From assembly GCF_011813015.1 (NCBI RefSeq), contig NZ_QHLQ01000006.1, forward strand, positions 124,001-188,000: DNA of 64,000 nucleotides, given 5' to 3'. A model generated the notes under the pieces. The model saw only the letters and a program-made list of their open reading frames with translations, was not told the DNA's origin and did no database searches. Each line of letters begins with the position of its first letter. Position 1 is the first letter of the stretch. Below are positions 41,358-51,716 of the stretch, one piece after another. Both the position numbers and the translations under genes were made by a program. The stretch comes from Parasedimentitalea denitrificans. GTDB taxonomy: Bacteria > Pseudomonadota > Alphaproteobacteria > Rhodobacterales > Rhodobacteraceae.

Positions 41358-42242
41358 ATGACGAGACGAATTGATTTGCTGCTCACTGCGCTTGCCCCTG
41401 CCATCTGGGGCAGCAGCTATATTGTGACCACTCAGCTGCTGCCTGAGCATTCAGCCATGACAGTGGCGTTCTTGCGTGCGCTGCCCGCTGGGCTGTTGCT
41501 GTTGCTGATCGTGCGTCAATTGCCGCCGTTGAATTGGCTTGGCAAGATTTTCATCCTAGGGGCGCTGAACTTCTCAATCTTTTGGGCCATGCTGTTCATT
41601 TCCGCCTATCGGCTGCCGGGCGGTGTCGCCGCAACGCTGGGTGCGGTTCAGCCGTTGATCGTGATTTTCCTGTCTGGGCTGGTGCTGCAGACTGAAATTC
41701 GTGGCAGTCAAATTCTGGCCGCAACACTGGGTATTGCAGGCGTCGCGTTGTTACTTTTGACACCGGAGGCCAAATTGGATGCTGTGGGCATTCTGGCTGG
41801 TTTGGGCGGTGCAGTGTCAATGGCGGCGGGTGTGGTTTTGACCCGAAAATGGCAACCACCAGTGCCGCCGCTGACCTTTACCGCGTGGCAGATGACTGCT
41901 GGAGGACTGCTGCTGTTGCCGGTGGCGTTTGGGGGCACTCCCGAGCTCCCTACGTTCACCCCGGCAAATCTACTGGGTCTGGCCTACCTTGGTTTGATCG
42001 GTGGCGCACTGACCTATGTGTTGTGGTTCCGTGGAATCGCCCGGATTGATCCAGCATCAGTGTCTATTCTTGGTGTATTCAGCCCTCTGTCGGCCGTGAT
42101 CCTTGGTTGGGTATTCATGGGCGAAACGCTATCGCCAAGTCAGGGCGCTGGCGCATTGTTAGCACTGTTTAGCGTGTGGTTGGGACAAAGCAAATTCACG
42201 TTTAGCGGCTTATACAAAGTGCCGTCGAAAATTTCATCCTGA
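41358..42242 (+). CDS. EamA/DMT-family transporter
   Basis: 294 residues with 10 predicted membrane helices. It starts with RRIDLLLTALAPAIWGSSYI, the typical YdcZ/RhaT-like EamA entry motif, and the second repeat begins near GLGGAVSMAAGVVLTRKWQP. It is probably an exporter of an amino acid, drug or metabolite. AAAGGAG 5 nt before ATG supports the start. Its expression is probably controlled by the divergent MarR protein through the palindromes at 41300-41347. Confidence 0.88.
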   Translation: MTRRIDLLLTALAPAIWGSSYIVTTQLLPEHSAMTVAFLRALPAGLLLLLIVRQLPPLNWLGKIFILGALNFSIFWAMLFISAYRLPGGVAATLGAVQPLIVIFLSGLVLQTEIRGSQILAATLGIAGVALLLLTPEAKLDAVGILAGLGGAVSMAAGVVLTRKWQPPVPPLTFTAWQMTAGGLLLLPVAFGGTPELPTFTPANLLGLAYLGLIGGALTYVLWFRGIARIDPASVSILGVFSPLSAVILGWVFMGETLSPSQGAGALLALFSVWLGQSKFTFSGLYKVPSKISS

Positions 42243-42378
42243 ACGCTATGTCTAAAACGTCTCTAACCAACGAAACCTAGGGGGGAAGCAAGACTCTTTT
42301 TGACCTGATAGTAGCCGAAGGAAACTCATTTTTTTGCGGCGGCGATCAGGTCACAATGGGCCTTCACTCACCATAACT

Positions 42379-42876
42379 TTACTTGCAGGTTCCGCCACGG
42401 TGACAAGACAGAAGTGTCTTCTCATTTTCTGAAGTCAGACTATAGGAGTCGCCACCACAGGCGTCAAAGTACGCCACGCGATCATCCCCCTCCAACCGAG
42501 TAAACAAAATAATTTCTCTATCGTTCGGAACATAGCCACAGTTATCGAATAAGCAGCCAACCTCCAGAATCACGGGTGTCTGGACCTGCGCACCAGTAGA
42601 AAAACTTCGCTTACCTAAAGCATAACCGTCCACTGTCGCGTTTATACGAATAGATTTTGTGTGACGTTCAGAGTTGAAGTCATTGGCATCATATACCTTG
42701 AAATCATCCAGCTTTGTCTGATCAAAAGTTAGCCGCCCTTTGAAGATATTAAACACCTCTTCAGAAGCTGCGGCGCGCGTGTAAGCCCTTGCAATGGGCC
42801 ATTCAACGCAGGACAGGGCAGACGCTGAGCCTCCCACCAAGCTCAAACATATGAAAGTTGACGCTAAAAGCCGCAT
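42379..42876 (-). CDS. Hypothetical secreted Cys-rich protein downstream of rppH
   Basis: 165 residues. A signal peptide (MRLLASTFICLSLVGGSASA) precedes a mature region of about 145 residues with seven or more Cys, including CVEW near the N-terminus, CLFDNC in the middle and C-terminal SCHRGGTC, suggesting disulfides in the periplasm. No family is recognised. The start lies one base after the rppH stop with AAGGGG in the rppH tail as ribosome site, so it is translated from the same mRNA. Its third-position composition is more AT-rich than rppH, so it may be a later addition. Confidence 0.7.
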   Translation of the reverse strand: MRLLASTFICLSLVGGSASALSCVEWPIARAYTRAAASEEVFNIFKGRLTFDQTKLDDFKVYDANDFNSERHTKSIRINATVDGYALGKRSFSTGAQVQTPVILEVGCLFDNCGYVPNDREIILFTRLEGDDRVAYFDACGGDSYSLTSENEKTLLSCHRGGTCK

Positions 42877-42877
42877 A

Positions 42878-43360
42878 TCACAAATACCCCTTAAACTCCT
42901 CAACTACCCGAGTATAAACCTCGCGCTTGAACGGCACAATCTTGTCCACCAGTTGATCCACGGGCTGCCAGCACCAGGCCGAAAACTCGGGGTGGTCAGT
43001 GTCGATATTCACTTGGTCATCTGTACCGGTGAACCGCATCAGGTACCACTTTTGCTCTTGCCCGCGATACTTGCCGCCCCAGAATTTGGGCACCACATCG
43101 TGCGGTAAATCATAAGGCAGCCAGCCGTCGCTTTCGGCGATGATCTCGACCAGTTCAGGTGGAACCCCTGTTTCTTCCTCTAGCTCTCGCAATGCGGCGA
43201 TGCGGGGATCTTCGCCCGGATCGATGCCCCCCTGTGGCATCTGCCAGGCGTCTTTGAACCGATCCTTGCGCTGGCCAACAAAGACATCGCCATCTGCGTT
43301 GATCATCATCACCCCGACATTGGGGCGGTAGGGCAGTTTGGCGATTTCGTCCGGGGTCAT
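42878..43360 (-). CDS. rppH: RNA pyrophosphohydrolase
   Basis: 160 residues. The Nudix box [20 protein letters not shown] (then TGV) matches G-x5-E-x7-REUxEExGU, and the flanking [20 protein letters not shown] and DAWQMPQGG are typical of RppH. It removes pyrophosphate from the 5' end of mRNA, triggering decay. AGGAG upstream supports ATG 43360; the open frame upstream reaches into the divergent fadH region and is not used. Confidence 0.94.
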   Translation of the reverse strand: MTPDEIAKLPYRPNVGVMMINADGDVFVGQRKDRFKDAWQMPQGGIDPGEDPRIAALRELEEETGVPPELVEIIAESDGWLPYDLPHDVVPKFWGGKYRGQEQKWYLMRFTGTDDQVNIDTDHPEFSAWCWQPVDQLVDKIVPFKREVYTRVVEEFKGYL

Positions 43361-43439
43361 TTCGTTCTCCTGATTGGTTGGGCTACTGTGTACAGGTGCC
43401 CCGGCGTCGCACAAGAGGGTGACGCCGCGTTTCGGGTGA

Positions 43440-45518
<2,079 letters not shown>

Positions 45519-45530
45519 GGTTAGTGATAA

Positions 45531-45557
45531 GCGCCCCGTGCCAATGGCACTGGGGCG
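45531..45557. terminator. Hairpin between fadH and the ABM gene
   Basis: GCGCCCC-G-TGCCA-A-TGGCA-CT-GGGGCGC is a nearly perfect long stem between convergent genes. No good T-run follows, so termination is likely but not certain. Confidence 0.6.
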
Positions 45558-45575
45558 CCGTAACCGTCACAAATA

Positions 45576-45920
45576 TCAGCCGTGCGTGGCACGGCCGTCC
45601 TTGGGCGCCTGCTCGCGATCTTCCATTCCGTAGTCCCGAATGACACTGGCGACTCGCAGGCGATAGTCGGCAAATATACCGCTGCGCCCACTGTCTTGGC
45701 CAGTGCGATGTTCTGACAGATTGCGCCAGTTGGCGACCGCCTCTTCATCTCGGAAAAAGGATAGCGACAACAGTTTGTCCGGGTCACTCAGGCTTTGGAA
45801 CCGTTCAACTGAGATGAAACCATCCACTTGCTGCAGCAGCGGCAGCAGATCTGCGGCAACCTGCAGGTAGTCGGGCTTGCGCCCCTCGGCGATGCGGACT
45901 TCGAACAGAACGGCGATCAT
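45576..45920 (-). CDS. Antibiotic biosynthesis monooxygenase (ABM)-fold protein
   Basis: 114 residues starting MIAVLFEVRIAEGRKPDYLQ, with the ferredoxin-like dimer pattern and VDGFISVERFQSLSDPDKLL and SFFRDEEAVANWRNLSEHR, the usual ABM strands. These small proteins act as cofactor-free oxygenases, heme-degrading enzymes or simple binders; the substrate is unknown. The ATG directly follows the TAA stop of the NIPSNAP gene, whose end supplies GGAG, so both are in one operon. Confidence 0.87.
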   Translation of the reverse strand: MIAVLFEVRIAEGRKPDYLQVAADLLPLLQQVDGFISVERFQSLSDPDKLLSLSFFRDEEAVANWRNLSEHRTGQDSGRSGIFADYRLRVASVIRDYGMEDREQAPKDGRATHG

Positions 45921-46241
45921 TTACTTGGCTCCATGTGGGGAAGAGGCCAATTTCAGCCAAGTCCGGTCTTCGCGCAACAGGAACTTTTCCTTCTGAGCGA
46001 ACTCATAGTTCTCGCGCCCCAGCGGATCTGCGGACAAACGGGCGCGGTAGGATTCATAGTCTGCCAGACTCGCCACGTTATAGATGCCATAAGCCAATGT
46101 AGAGGATCCCTCGTGCGGGGCGTAGTAGCCTATCAGGTCAGCGCCACAGCGTGGAATCGCCTGCCCCCAGTTGCGAGAGTATTGTTCAAACTGAGCTTTC
46201 TTTGTCGGGTCAATTTGGTAGCGAATGATACAGGTCAGCAT
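45921..46241 (-). CDS. NIPSNAP-family protein
   Basis: 106 residues starting MLTCIIRYQIDPTKKAQFEQ, then YSRNWGQAIPRCGADLIGYY and a central GIYNVASLADYESYRARLSA. This is the NIPSNAP version of the dimeric alpha-beta barrel. The function is unknown in bacteria. GGAG 6 nt upstream supports ATG 46241. It is followed without a gap by the ABM-fold gene, so two proteins of the same superfold are made from one mRNA. Confidence 0.87.
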   Translation of the reverse strand: MLTCIIRYQIDPTKKAQFEQYSRNWGQAIPRCGADLIGYYAPHEGSSTLAYGIYNVASLADYESYRARLSADPLGRENYEFAQKEKFLLREDRTWLKLASSPHGAK

Positions 46242-46341
46242 TGTTGTCTCCGTTTTGCTGACCTGCTTCTATTCTCATGATCCCCCTAGATGTTTCGTTG
46301 GGGACCGAAGTGTTCGATAGCATCGAGTATTTTTTCCGGGG

Positions 46342-46782
46342 TTACTCAATAACGATTGTGATGACCTCGGAAACGATTGGTGTCGAGTGTGGCACGTGGC
46401 CCATATCACCCAGGACCAGCTGCAACGTGTGCTGTCCCGGTTCCAGATCGATAACGGTTTCGGTCTGCCCACCGCCAAAGTGCTTGTGATGCTCATCCGA
46501 CATTATGCCATTCGACAATTCATCAGCACCATCCTCACCCTGACCCAAAGGAGGCCGATCGATCAGCAAATGGTGATGGCCGGTGTTTTCCTTTTCGGTT
46601 CCAGCCGGGGCCACGCCCATTCCAGACAAGCCAAAAACAACTTTCACCGGCGATACAAACGTGTCGCCGTCCTGAATGTTCACAAAATATACCTGAGCAT
46701 CTGGATTCGAGGCTGTTTCTCCTCCTGCCCAAAGGGGGCTGGCTAGGGATGCGACAAGCAATGCGGCTGAAAAAGTTTTCAT
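46342..46782 (-). CDS. Periplasmic DUF4399-domain protein
   Basis: 146 residues. A signal peptide (MKTFSAALLVASLASPLWAG) is followed by VYFVNIQDGDTFVSPVKVVF, then GLSGMGVAPAGTEKENTGHH (further His and LLID) and SDEHHKHFGGGQTETVIDLEP, which are the conserved His-rich parts of DUF4399. The histidines could bind a metal such as copper, but no function is established. GAGGG upstream supports the start. Monocistronic. Confidence 0.88.
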   Translation of the reverse strand: MKTFSAALLVASLASPLWAGGETASNPDAQVYFVNIQDGDTFVSPVKVVFGLSGMGVAPAGTEKENTGHHHLLIDRPPLGQGEDGADELSNGIMSDEHHKHFGGGQTETVIDLEPGQHTLQLVLGDMGHVPHSTPIVSEVITIVIE

Positions 46783-46870
46783 CTGGTTACCCTCTTATAT
46801 GAACTGCAATGACATCAGCCTAACCTTCATGTGTTTGAATTACGACCAGCAACTGAACGGCCCTGCGCTG

Positions 46871-46909
46871 ATAATCCCGTGGTATTCGCCAGAAAATGCG
46901 CGGGATTAT
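46871..46909. repeat. Inverted repeat ATAATCCCG / CGGGATTAT
   Basis: Perfect 9-bp arms at 46871-46879 and 46901-46909 with a 21-nt centre, in the 280-bp region between the DUF4399 gene and the LysR gene. It may be a hairpin in a leader or a regulator site; nothing else is obvious in the gap. Confidence 0.4.
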
Positions 46910-47062
46910 TCGAACCGACGTCACCCACGATTGCCCCTCACCGATCGTTTCCAACGATTCAACGATCCTGCGAAAACCCCGGTATTATCCCACCAGCGCC
47001 CAGATGTTGCCCGAATTGACCGTCATTCAAAGTGTCAGCACTGAATGTTCAAGGGGAACAAG

Positions 47063-47968
47063 ATGGATCGACTGACCGAAATGGAAGCCTTTGCCAGCGT
47101 AGTAGACCAAGGTGGGTTTACTGACGCCGCACGCAAGTTGGGCATTTCCAAGTCTGCTGTCTCAAAGCATGTTTCCAGCCTTGAGGCCCGACTGGGCGCC
47201 CGTTTGCTTAACCGCACCACACGCCGTGTATCACCGACCGAAATTGGGCTGGCCTATTACGACCGCGCACGCCGGGTACTAAACGACGCTGGTGAAGCAG
47301 ACGCACTGGTGACCTCAATGCAATCCGCACCATCCGGGCTGCTGCGTATTTCTGTGGCGACTGACTTTGGCGTCAACCACCTGTCGCCGGTGCTTTCTGA
47401 ATTTCTGAATGATTTCCCGGACATCACCGTCAACATGGTATTGAACAACCGTTTTGTTGAGCTGATTTCCGAGGGGTTTGACATGGCGCTACGCATCGGT
47501 GAGCTGGAAGACAGCACCCTGCGGGCGCGCAAGCTGACCGAAACTACCAAACGGATGATTGCCTCACCCGCGTATTTGGAGAAGTTCGGTCGTCCGCAAA
47601 AGATCGACGACTTGAATACGCATAAACTGCTGCACTACTCGAACCAGTCGAGCGGCAATATGTGGAAGCTGACTGCACCGTCAGGTGAAAAACGTCAGGT
47701 GCGCACGGCCGGTTGGCTTAGCGTCAATGATGGTCAATCCCTGCTGAACGCTGCCATTTCAGGCCTCGGCATCGCATATTTGCCTAGCTACTTATATGCT
47801 GAAGCAATGGCAGAAGGGCTTGTGGAAGATGTCATGCCTAGTTTGCCTGTCGAGACCCAAGGTATTTACGCTGTCTACCCGCCGGGTCGATTCACTCAGC
47901 CAAAAGTGCGCGCATTTATCGACTTTCTGGTCCACGCCTTTGCGGACAAAGGCGCCGGCGACTGGTAA
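47063..47968 (+). CDS. LysR-family transcriptional regulator
   Basis: 301 residues, starting MDRLTEMEAFASVVDQGGFT. The LysR helix-turn-helix (ARKLGISKSAVSKHVSSLEA) and an effector domain with LRISVATDFGVNHLSPVLSE are clear. This is the CrgA/DmlR-like subgroup that often controls oxidative or aromatic metabolism. AAGGGG upstream supports ATG 47063; an earlier in-frame ATG at 47045 overlaps that ribosome site. No obvious target adjoins except the divergent DUF4399 gene. A terminator follows. Confidence 0.88.
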   Translation: MDRLTEMEAFASVVDQGGFTDAARKLGISKSAVSKHVSSLEARLGARLLNRTTRRVSPTEIGLAYYDRARRVLNDAGEADALVTSMQSAPSGLLRISVATDFGVNHLSPVLSEFLNDFPDITVNMVLNNRFVELISEGFDMALRIGELEDSTLRARKLTETTKRMIASPAYLEKFGRPQKIDDLNTHKLLHYSNQSSGNMWKLTAPSGEKRQVRTAGWLSVNDGQSLLNAAISGLGIAYLPSYLYAEAMAEGLVEDVMPSLPVETQGIYAVYPPGRFTQPKVRAFIDFLVHAFADKGAGDW

Positions 47969-47988
47969 AATAGATACCTCTAGCCATC

Positions 47989-48015
47989 AGCCCCGTGCTA
48001 CCGCGCGGGGCTTTT
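47989..48015 (+). terminator. Terminator after the LysR gene
   Basis: AGCCCCG and CGGGGCT arms with a 10-nt loop are followed by TTT. It lies between convergent genes. Confidence 0.8.
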
Positions 48016-48048
48016 GGGTTTCTAGAACCCCTGTCCGTACAAAAGGCG

Positions 48049-48984
48049 CTACCGCGACAGTAGGACTGCTTCGACCCGTCGATTAGCATCTCGGCCGCCA
48101 GCAGTCAGATTGCTTGTTAGCGGAGCCATATACCCCACCCCCACTGCGTCGATCTGGGCGCCATCAATCTCAAACTGTTTCACCAATCTTTCGCGGACGG
48201 CCTCGGCACGTCGTTGGGACAGGGTGATATTATTTTCCTGATTGCCAACGTTATCAGTATGACCGACGAGTGAGATGCGCATCTCTGGGGTTTCTATCAA
48301 CAAGGCTGCCAACTGAGCTAAAACCTCAAACGGTCCTGAGCCAAGCCGAGACGACCCAGTTTCAAACACCAGCCCATCCAGCACCACCCGACCATGGGCG
48401 TTTAAGGCCTCTGCCAGGCCACTCTCTTCGACCTGCTCAGTCTGCTTTGGTGGTCGTGTATCCGGTCGTGGTTCAACCGGAGCAATTCCAATCGGATCGG
48501 CTGTAGACGGGGTTACTTCGATCAGCTGCATATACGTAGACAGGCCAGATCGCGACACCAGCAATGACAGTGCCTGATTGTCGCCTTTGGTAGCTGACAG
48601 AAATTGAAAGTCACCAATATCTACAAGCATATCCGGTGCCGGAACCACCTCTATTCCAAAACGAAAGTCAAAGCCTCCGCAGCTTCTTGCCTGGCATTCG
48701 AATTGGACCTCGAACCCTGCGTCCTGAACCTGTTCTCGCATTGGGACATACAGTTGCATCGCGCTAGTCTGGCCCGTCAAACGCCAGGTGCGACGCAGCA
48801 CCTGACCCTCAAAGTTCTGAACCGGGACCTCGTCCTTGGAGGCAGAGCCCATTGGCAAGGCATACCGGGCCAAGGGGCTTTGGCGTTCGCTTAAAAACTG
48901 AACGCCCGCAGGCAGTTCCAGATCACTTGCCATAACCGGCAGTGCCAGCACCACAGCGCTGATTATGGCAAAGGTTCGTATCAC
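48049..48984 (-). CDS. OmpA-family protein with signal peptide
   Basis: 311 residues. A signal peptide (MIRTFAIISAVVLALPVMAS) leads to an N-terminal ~180-residue domain with no clear family, a proline-rich linker (PRPDTRPPKQ), and a C-terminal OmpA domain (VFETGSSRLGSGPFEVLAQL, ISLVGHTDNVGNQENNITLS, SQRRAEAVRERLVK, NRRVEAVLLSR). It probably anchors to peptidoglycan in the periplasm. Its ATG overlaps the stop of the CMD gene by 4 nt (48981-48984), so it is the last gene of the cinA-GNAT-CMD-ompA unit. Confidence 0.9.
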   Translation of the reverse strand: MIRTFAIISAVVLALPVMASDLELPAGVQFLSERQSPLARYALPMGSASKDEVPVQNFEGQVLRRTWRLTGQTSAMQLYVPMREQVQDAGFEVQFECQARSCGGFDFRFGIEVVPAPDMLVDIGDFQFLSATKGDNQALSLLVSRSGLSTYMQLIEVTPSTADPIGIAPVEPRPDTRPPKQTEQVEESGLAEALNAHGRVVLDGLVFETGSSRLGSGPFEVLAQLAALLIETPEMRISLVGHTDNVGNQENNITLSQRRAEAVRERLVKQFEIDGAQIDAVGVGYMAPLTSNLTAGGRDANRRVEAVLLSR

Positions 48985-49553
48985 CGAAATTGGCTATGGT
49001 ATTCGTCGTTGGGCACCATGGCAGTAGCGCTGGCGACCCGGTTGGACATGTTATAAAATCCTGTCACGTTGGCGATGTCCCAAATATCACGATCACTGAA
49101 CCCAGCATCCCGCAGCCCTTGCCGGTCAGCCTCTGAAATCTCGGCACTGGCGGTGGTCATCTTGGTGGCAAAATCCAGCATGCTGCGCTGGCGATCGTCC
49201 AACGGCGCCACGCGGTAATTCATCACCAGCATCTCGCCCAGTTTAGGGTCACCCGACATTTGGCGGACCGCCGCACCATGAGCAACAAGGCAGTAATAGC
49301 ATTTATTGATCGACGAGACGGTTACCGCGATCATCTCGCGTTCCAGTTTGCTAAGACCACTATCAGCCAGCATCACGTCGTTATACATGGCGGTAAAGGC
49401 GGTCAGTTTGTCGATATCAAAGGCATTTGCCTTCAGGACATTCGGGACCATGCCCAGTTTTTCAAGGCAGATATCAAAGTACTTCTGCGTTGCGGGTGGC
49501 AGCGGATCTACCATTGGCAGGTCCAACGCGGTGGGCATGGTCTGATCGGTCAT
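48981..49553 (-). CDS. AhpD-like peroxidase-related (CMD-domain) protein
   Basis: 190 residues. C85-YY-C88-LVA-H92 lies within VSSINKCYYCLVAHGAAVRQ, preceded by GLSKLEREMIAVT, the same peroxidase-related family as the protein at 25582-26154 but clearly divergent. A thiol-based peroxidase role is inferred. It follows the GNAT gene after 6 nt and overlaps the OmpA gene by 4 nt. It is the third CMD/AhpD-like protein in the window. Confidence 0.88.
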   Translation of the reverse strand: MTDQTMPTALDLPMVDPLPPATQKYFDICLEKLGMVPNVLKANAFDIDKLTAFTAMYNDVMLADSGLSKLEREMIAVTVSSINKCYYCLVAHGAAVRQMSGDPKLGEMLVMNYRVAPLDDRQRSMLDFATKMTTASAEISEADRQGLRDAGFSDRDIWDIANVTGFYNMSNRVASATAMVPNDEYHSQFR

Positions 49554-49559
49554 TCTCGC

Positions 49560-50285
49560 TTAGTCTCCGTTCGGCAATATACGATAGTGGTACTGTCCCA
49601 CAGAGCCCATGCCGAGGGAAGCATAGAGACCATTTGCACCCTCGTTACGTTTCGTACACATCACTGCCAGCTCCTCGGCACCGTTATCCTGCGCCCACAA
49701 CGCGGCCTGACGCATCATCCAAACGCCCATTCCCTTGCGTCGTTGATGTGGCAAAATCTCCAGCGCGTGGACCACTGCGACTCCATCATGCATGGCGCAA
49801 AAGGCGGTTCCGGCTGGTTGTTCATTGCCCCGACTAAGGATCGAAGTTTTTGGGCCCTTTGCACGCTCCATGATGGCCACTCGACTAGGCCCAATTCCGC
49901 CAGTTGCCCAGATTTCGATCTGGATCGCCAGCGGCTTCCACACACAGAATGTTGTGACAGGCGGGATTTTGACATCGGTTAGCAAGGCAGGCGGGCAAGA
50001 CCACAGATTGACCGGGTCCTTTACCGCGTATCCGCGTTCAGCCAACTGAGTGTCCAATTCATCCTCGTCGTCGCGGATCATGAACATTGGCACCTGCCCC
50101 ATGTCACGCATGGCGGCTTCGGCGGCGCCGATATCGCTGTCGGTCACCGGGCCATTGATCGTCGCCGAAGACACACGGCTACCACCACCCAACCCTTCGC
50201 GCAGGGTGATTGGTCCAAGTGTGAACTCGCGAGCGCAGGGCCAAGTTGCCCCGATCACGTCGTAGTAACGTGGGTCAGTGCTCAA
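49560..50285 (-). CDS. GNAT-family N-acetyltransferase, TTG start
   Basis: 241 residues. The C-terminal acetyl-CoA motif is VHALEILPHQRRKGMGVWMM and ends with YASLGMGSVGQYHYRI; the N-terminal ~100 residues look like a degenerate second GNAT half. The substrate is unknown. The start is a TTG at 50285 that overlaps the cinA stop (TTGA); AAGGAG 8 nt upstream supports it, and no ATG in frame lies near. It is translationally coupled to cinA upstream and is 6 nt from the CMD gene. Confidence 0.82.
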   Translation of the reverse strand: MSTDPRYYDVIGATWPCAREFTLGPITLREGLGGGSRVSSATINGPVTDSDIGAAEAAMRDMGQVPMFMIRDDEDELDTQLAERGYAVKDPVNLWSCPPALLTDVKIPPVTTFCVWKPLAIQIEIWATGGIGPSRVAIMERAKGPKTSILSRGNEQPAGTAFCAMHDGVAVVHALEILPHQRRKGMGVWMMRQAALWAQDNGAEELAVMCTKRNEGANGLYASLGMGSVGQYHYRILPNGD

Positions 50286-51004
50286 AGCTCCAGCTCCTTG
50301 GCAAGTTGCGTCATAGCTGCGTCAATTCGGGTGCCCGTGGTGCCACGAATAACGATATTGGCACCAAATACGCCGTCTTGCTGAAACGGATAGCAGCCGA
50401 TGGATAGATCATCATAGCGTTCAGCCAATGCGCCGAGCGTCGGGGCAATGTCCCCTTCGCCGCGCAGCACGCGCAGTGTTTGGGACAACATCGGTTGACC
50501 ACCTGTAATGGTTGGCAACACCGAAGCAACCATGGCCTGAAACACCATCGGCACCCCCGCCATCACATGCACATTGCCAAGGGTGAAACCGGGCGCAATC
50601 GACACCGGGTTGTCGATAAGTGTTGCCCCATCAGGAATACGCGCCATGCGCAGCCGTGCCTCGTTCAGCTCTTTGCCGGTTTTCTTGTAGTGGTCCGCCA
50701 GCAACGCCCGCGCATCATCCCGCACATCAATATGCTTATCAAACGCTTGCGCGATACAATCGGCTGTGATGTCGTCATGGGTGGGGCCGATACCGCCGCT
50801 CGTGAACACGTGCTCAAACCCATTCGATAGAGCCTGAACTGCAGAGATAATTGCTGCGCTGTCGTCGCTAACAACTCTGACCTCTGCCAAATCGATTCCA
50901 TGTTTGGTTAATTCACCCGCCAAAAAGTACATGTTGGCATCGCGTGTGCGCCCCGAGAGGATCTCATCGCCAATGACCAGCATGGCTGCGGTAGGGTTTG
51001 GCAT
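50282..51004 (-). CDS. CinA-type molybdopterin-binding domain protein
   Basis: 240 residues starting MPNPTAAMLVIGDEILSGRT. It consists only of the MoCF-biosynthesis domain of CinA: GDEILSGRTRDANMYFLAGE, FTSGGIGPTHDDITADCIAQ and MAGVPMVFQAMVAS. The C-terminal PncC-type nicotinamide-nucleotide amidase domain of full CinA is missing, as in many alphaproteobacteria. A role in ADP-ribose or nucleotide pyrophosphate cleavage is known for the domain in some CinA proteins. AAAGGAG upstream supports ATG 51004. First gene of the four-gene unit. Confidence 0.88.
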   Translation of the reverse strand: MPNPTAAMLVIGDEILSGRTRDANMYFLAGELTKHGIDLAEVRVVSDDSAAIISAVQALSNGFEHVFTSGGIGPTHDDITADCIAQAFDKHIDVRDDARALLADHYKKTGKELNEARLRMARIPDGATLIDNPVSIAPGFTLGNVHVMAGVPMVFQAMVASVLPTITGGQPMLSQTLRVLRGEGDIAPTLGALAERYDDLSIGCYPFQQDGVFGANIVIRGTTGTRIDAAMTQLAKELEL

Positions 51005-51077
51005 CGTTTCACTCCTTTGGCGGTTTTGTCCGCAAGATACGCCCACCCGCCGTAAGGGCAAGCAGACAGTTCCATTT

Positions 51078-51614
51078 TCAACTGTAACCGGCAGTGATCC
51101 GATCAAACAGAGTGTCATCCTGTAGGCTCCGCGACAGGATCATCGCCCCTTCAAGCGCAGCTATCATGCGGGCGGCTTCAGTTTCAGCGTCCTCGGGCTC
51201 CACCCCCTTGATCTGGAAAACCTGACCCAACCATTGGATATTCCTGACAAAGAAAGCTCGGGTCTGGCGGGCAACAGGATCAGGCAAGTCACTGATTTCA
51301 GCTCCGAACATGCCGCAGAGGCACATTTGGCCGTCCTCGATCAGGGCCTGGCGATAGCTGGCCGCATAACGACGCAGCATTTCATCCGCGTCTTCAGCGG
51401 TCGGTTCGCCAAGCCCGTCAAGGAACCGATTGGTGTAACGCTCTGCCAGAGCGGCGCCCAGAACTTCCTTATTGGCAAAGTGATAGTGCACGCTGGCTGA
51501 CTTGATGCCGATCTCTGTCGCGATTTCACGAAAGGAAAAACTGTTGTAACCGCCCTGTCGCGCCATGCGTTCGGCGCTGTCCAGAATGCGACTGGCTGTT
51601 TCTGAATAAGTCAT
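51078..51614 (-). CDS. TetR/AcrR-family transcriptional regulator
   Basis: 178 residues from MTYSETASRILDSAERMARQ. The TetR helix-turn-helix is SFREIATEIGIKSASVHYHF (then ANKE); the effector domain carries LCGMFGAEISDLPDPVARQT and cysteines C-x-C that in NemR-like relatives sense electrophiles, but the exact subgroup is uncertain. ATG 51629 (MKSVQ) is an alternative start; 51614 has a better-placed GAAGAG. It is divergent from an SDR gene with two palindromes between them, so it very likely represses both. Confidence 0.88.
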   Translation of the reverse strand: MTYSETASRILDSAERMARQGGYNSFSFREIATEIGIKSASVHYHFANKEVLGAALAERYTNRFLDGLGEPTAEDADEMLRRYAASYRQALIEDGQMCLCGMFGAEISDLPDPVARQTRAFFVRNIQWLGQVFQIKGVEPEDAETEAARMIAALEGAMILSRSLQDDTLFDRITAGYS

Positions 51615-51634
51615 CTGCACGCTCTTCATCCTAT

Positions 51635-51698
51635 CTACCTACAGGTAGGGGTTGACGACTCGCTCCGCAATCTCAATATGCCTACCTATCGATAGGTA
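51635..51698. promoter_or_regulatory. Two TetR operator palindromes between tetR and sdr
   Basis: CTACCT-AC-AGGTAG (51635-51648) and the perfect 16-bp palindrome TACCTATCGATAGGTA (51683-51698) share TACCT/AGGTA half-sites and lie 49 bp apart centre to centre. One is near each start codon. Confidence 0.75.
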
Positions 51699-51716
51699 AA
51701 TGAAAGGAACGACGAC

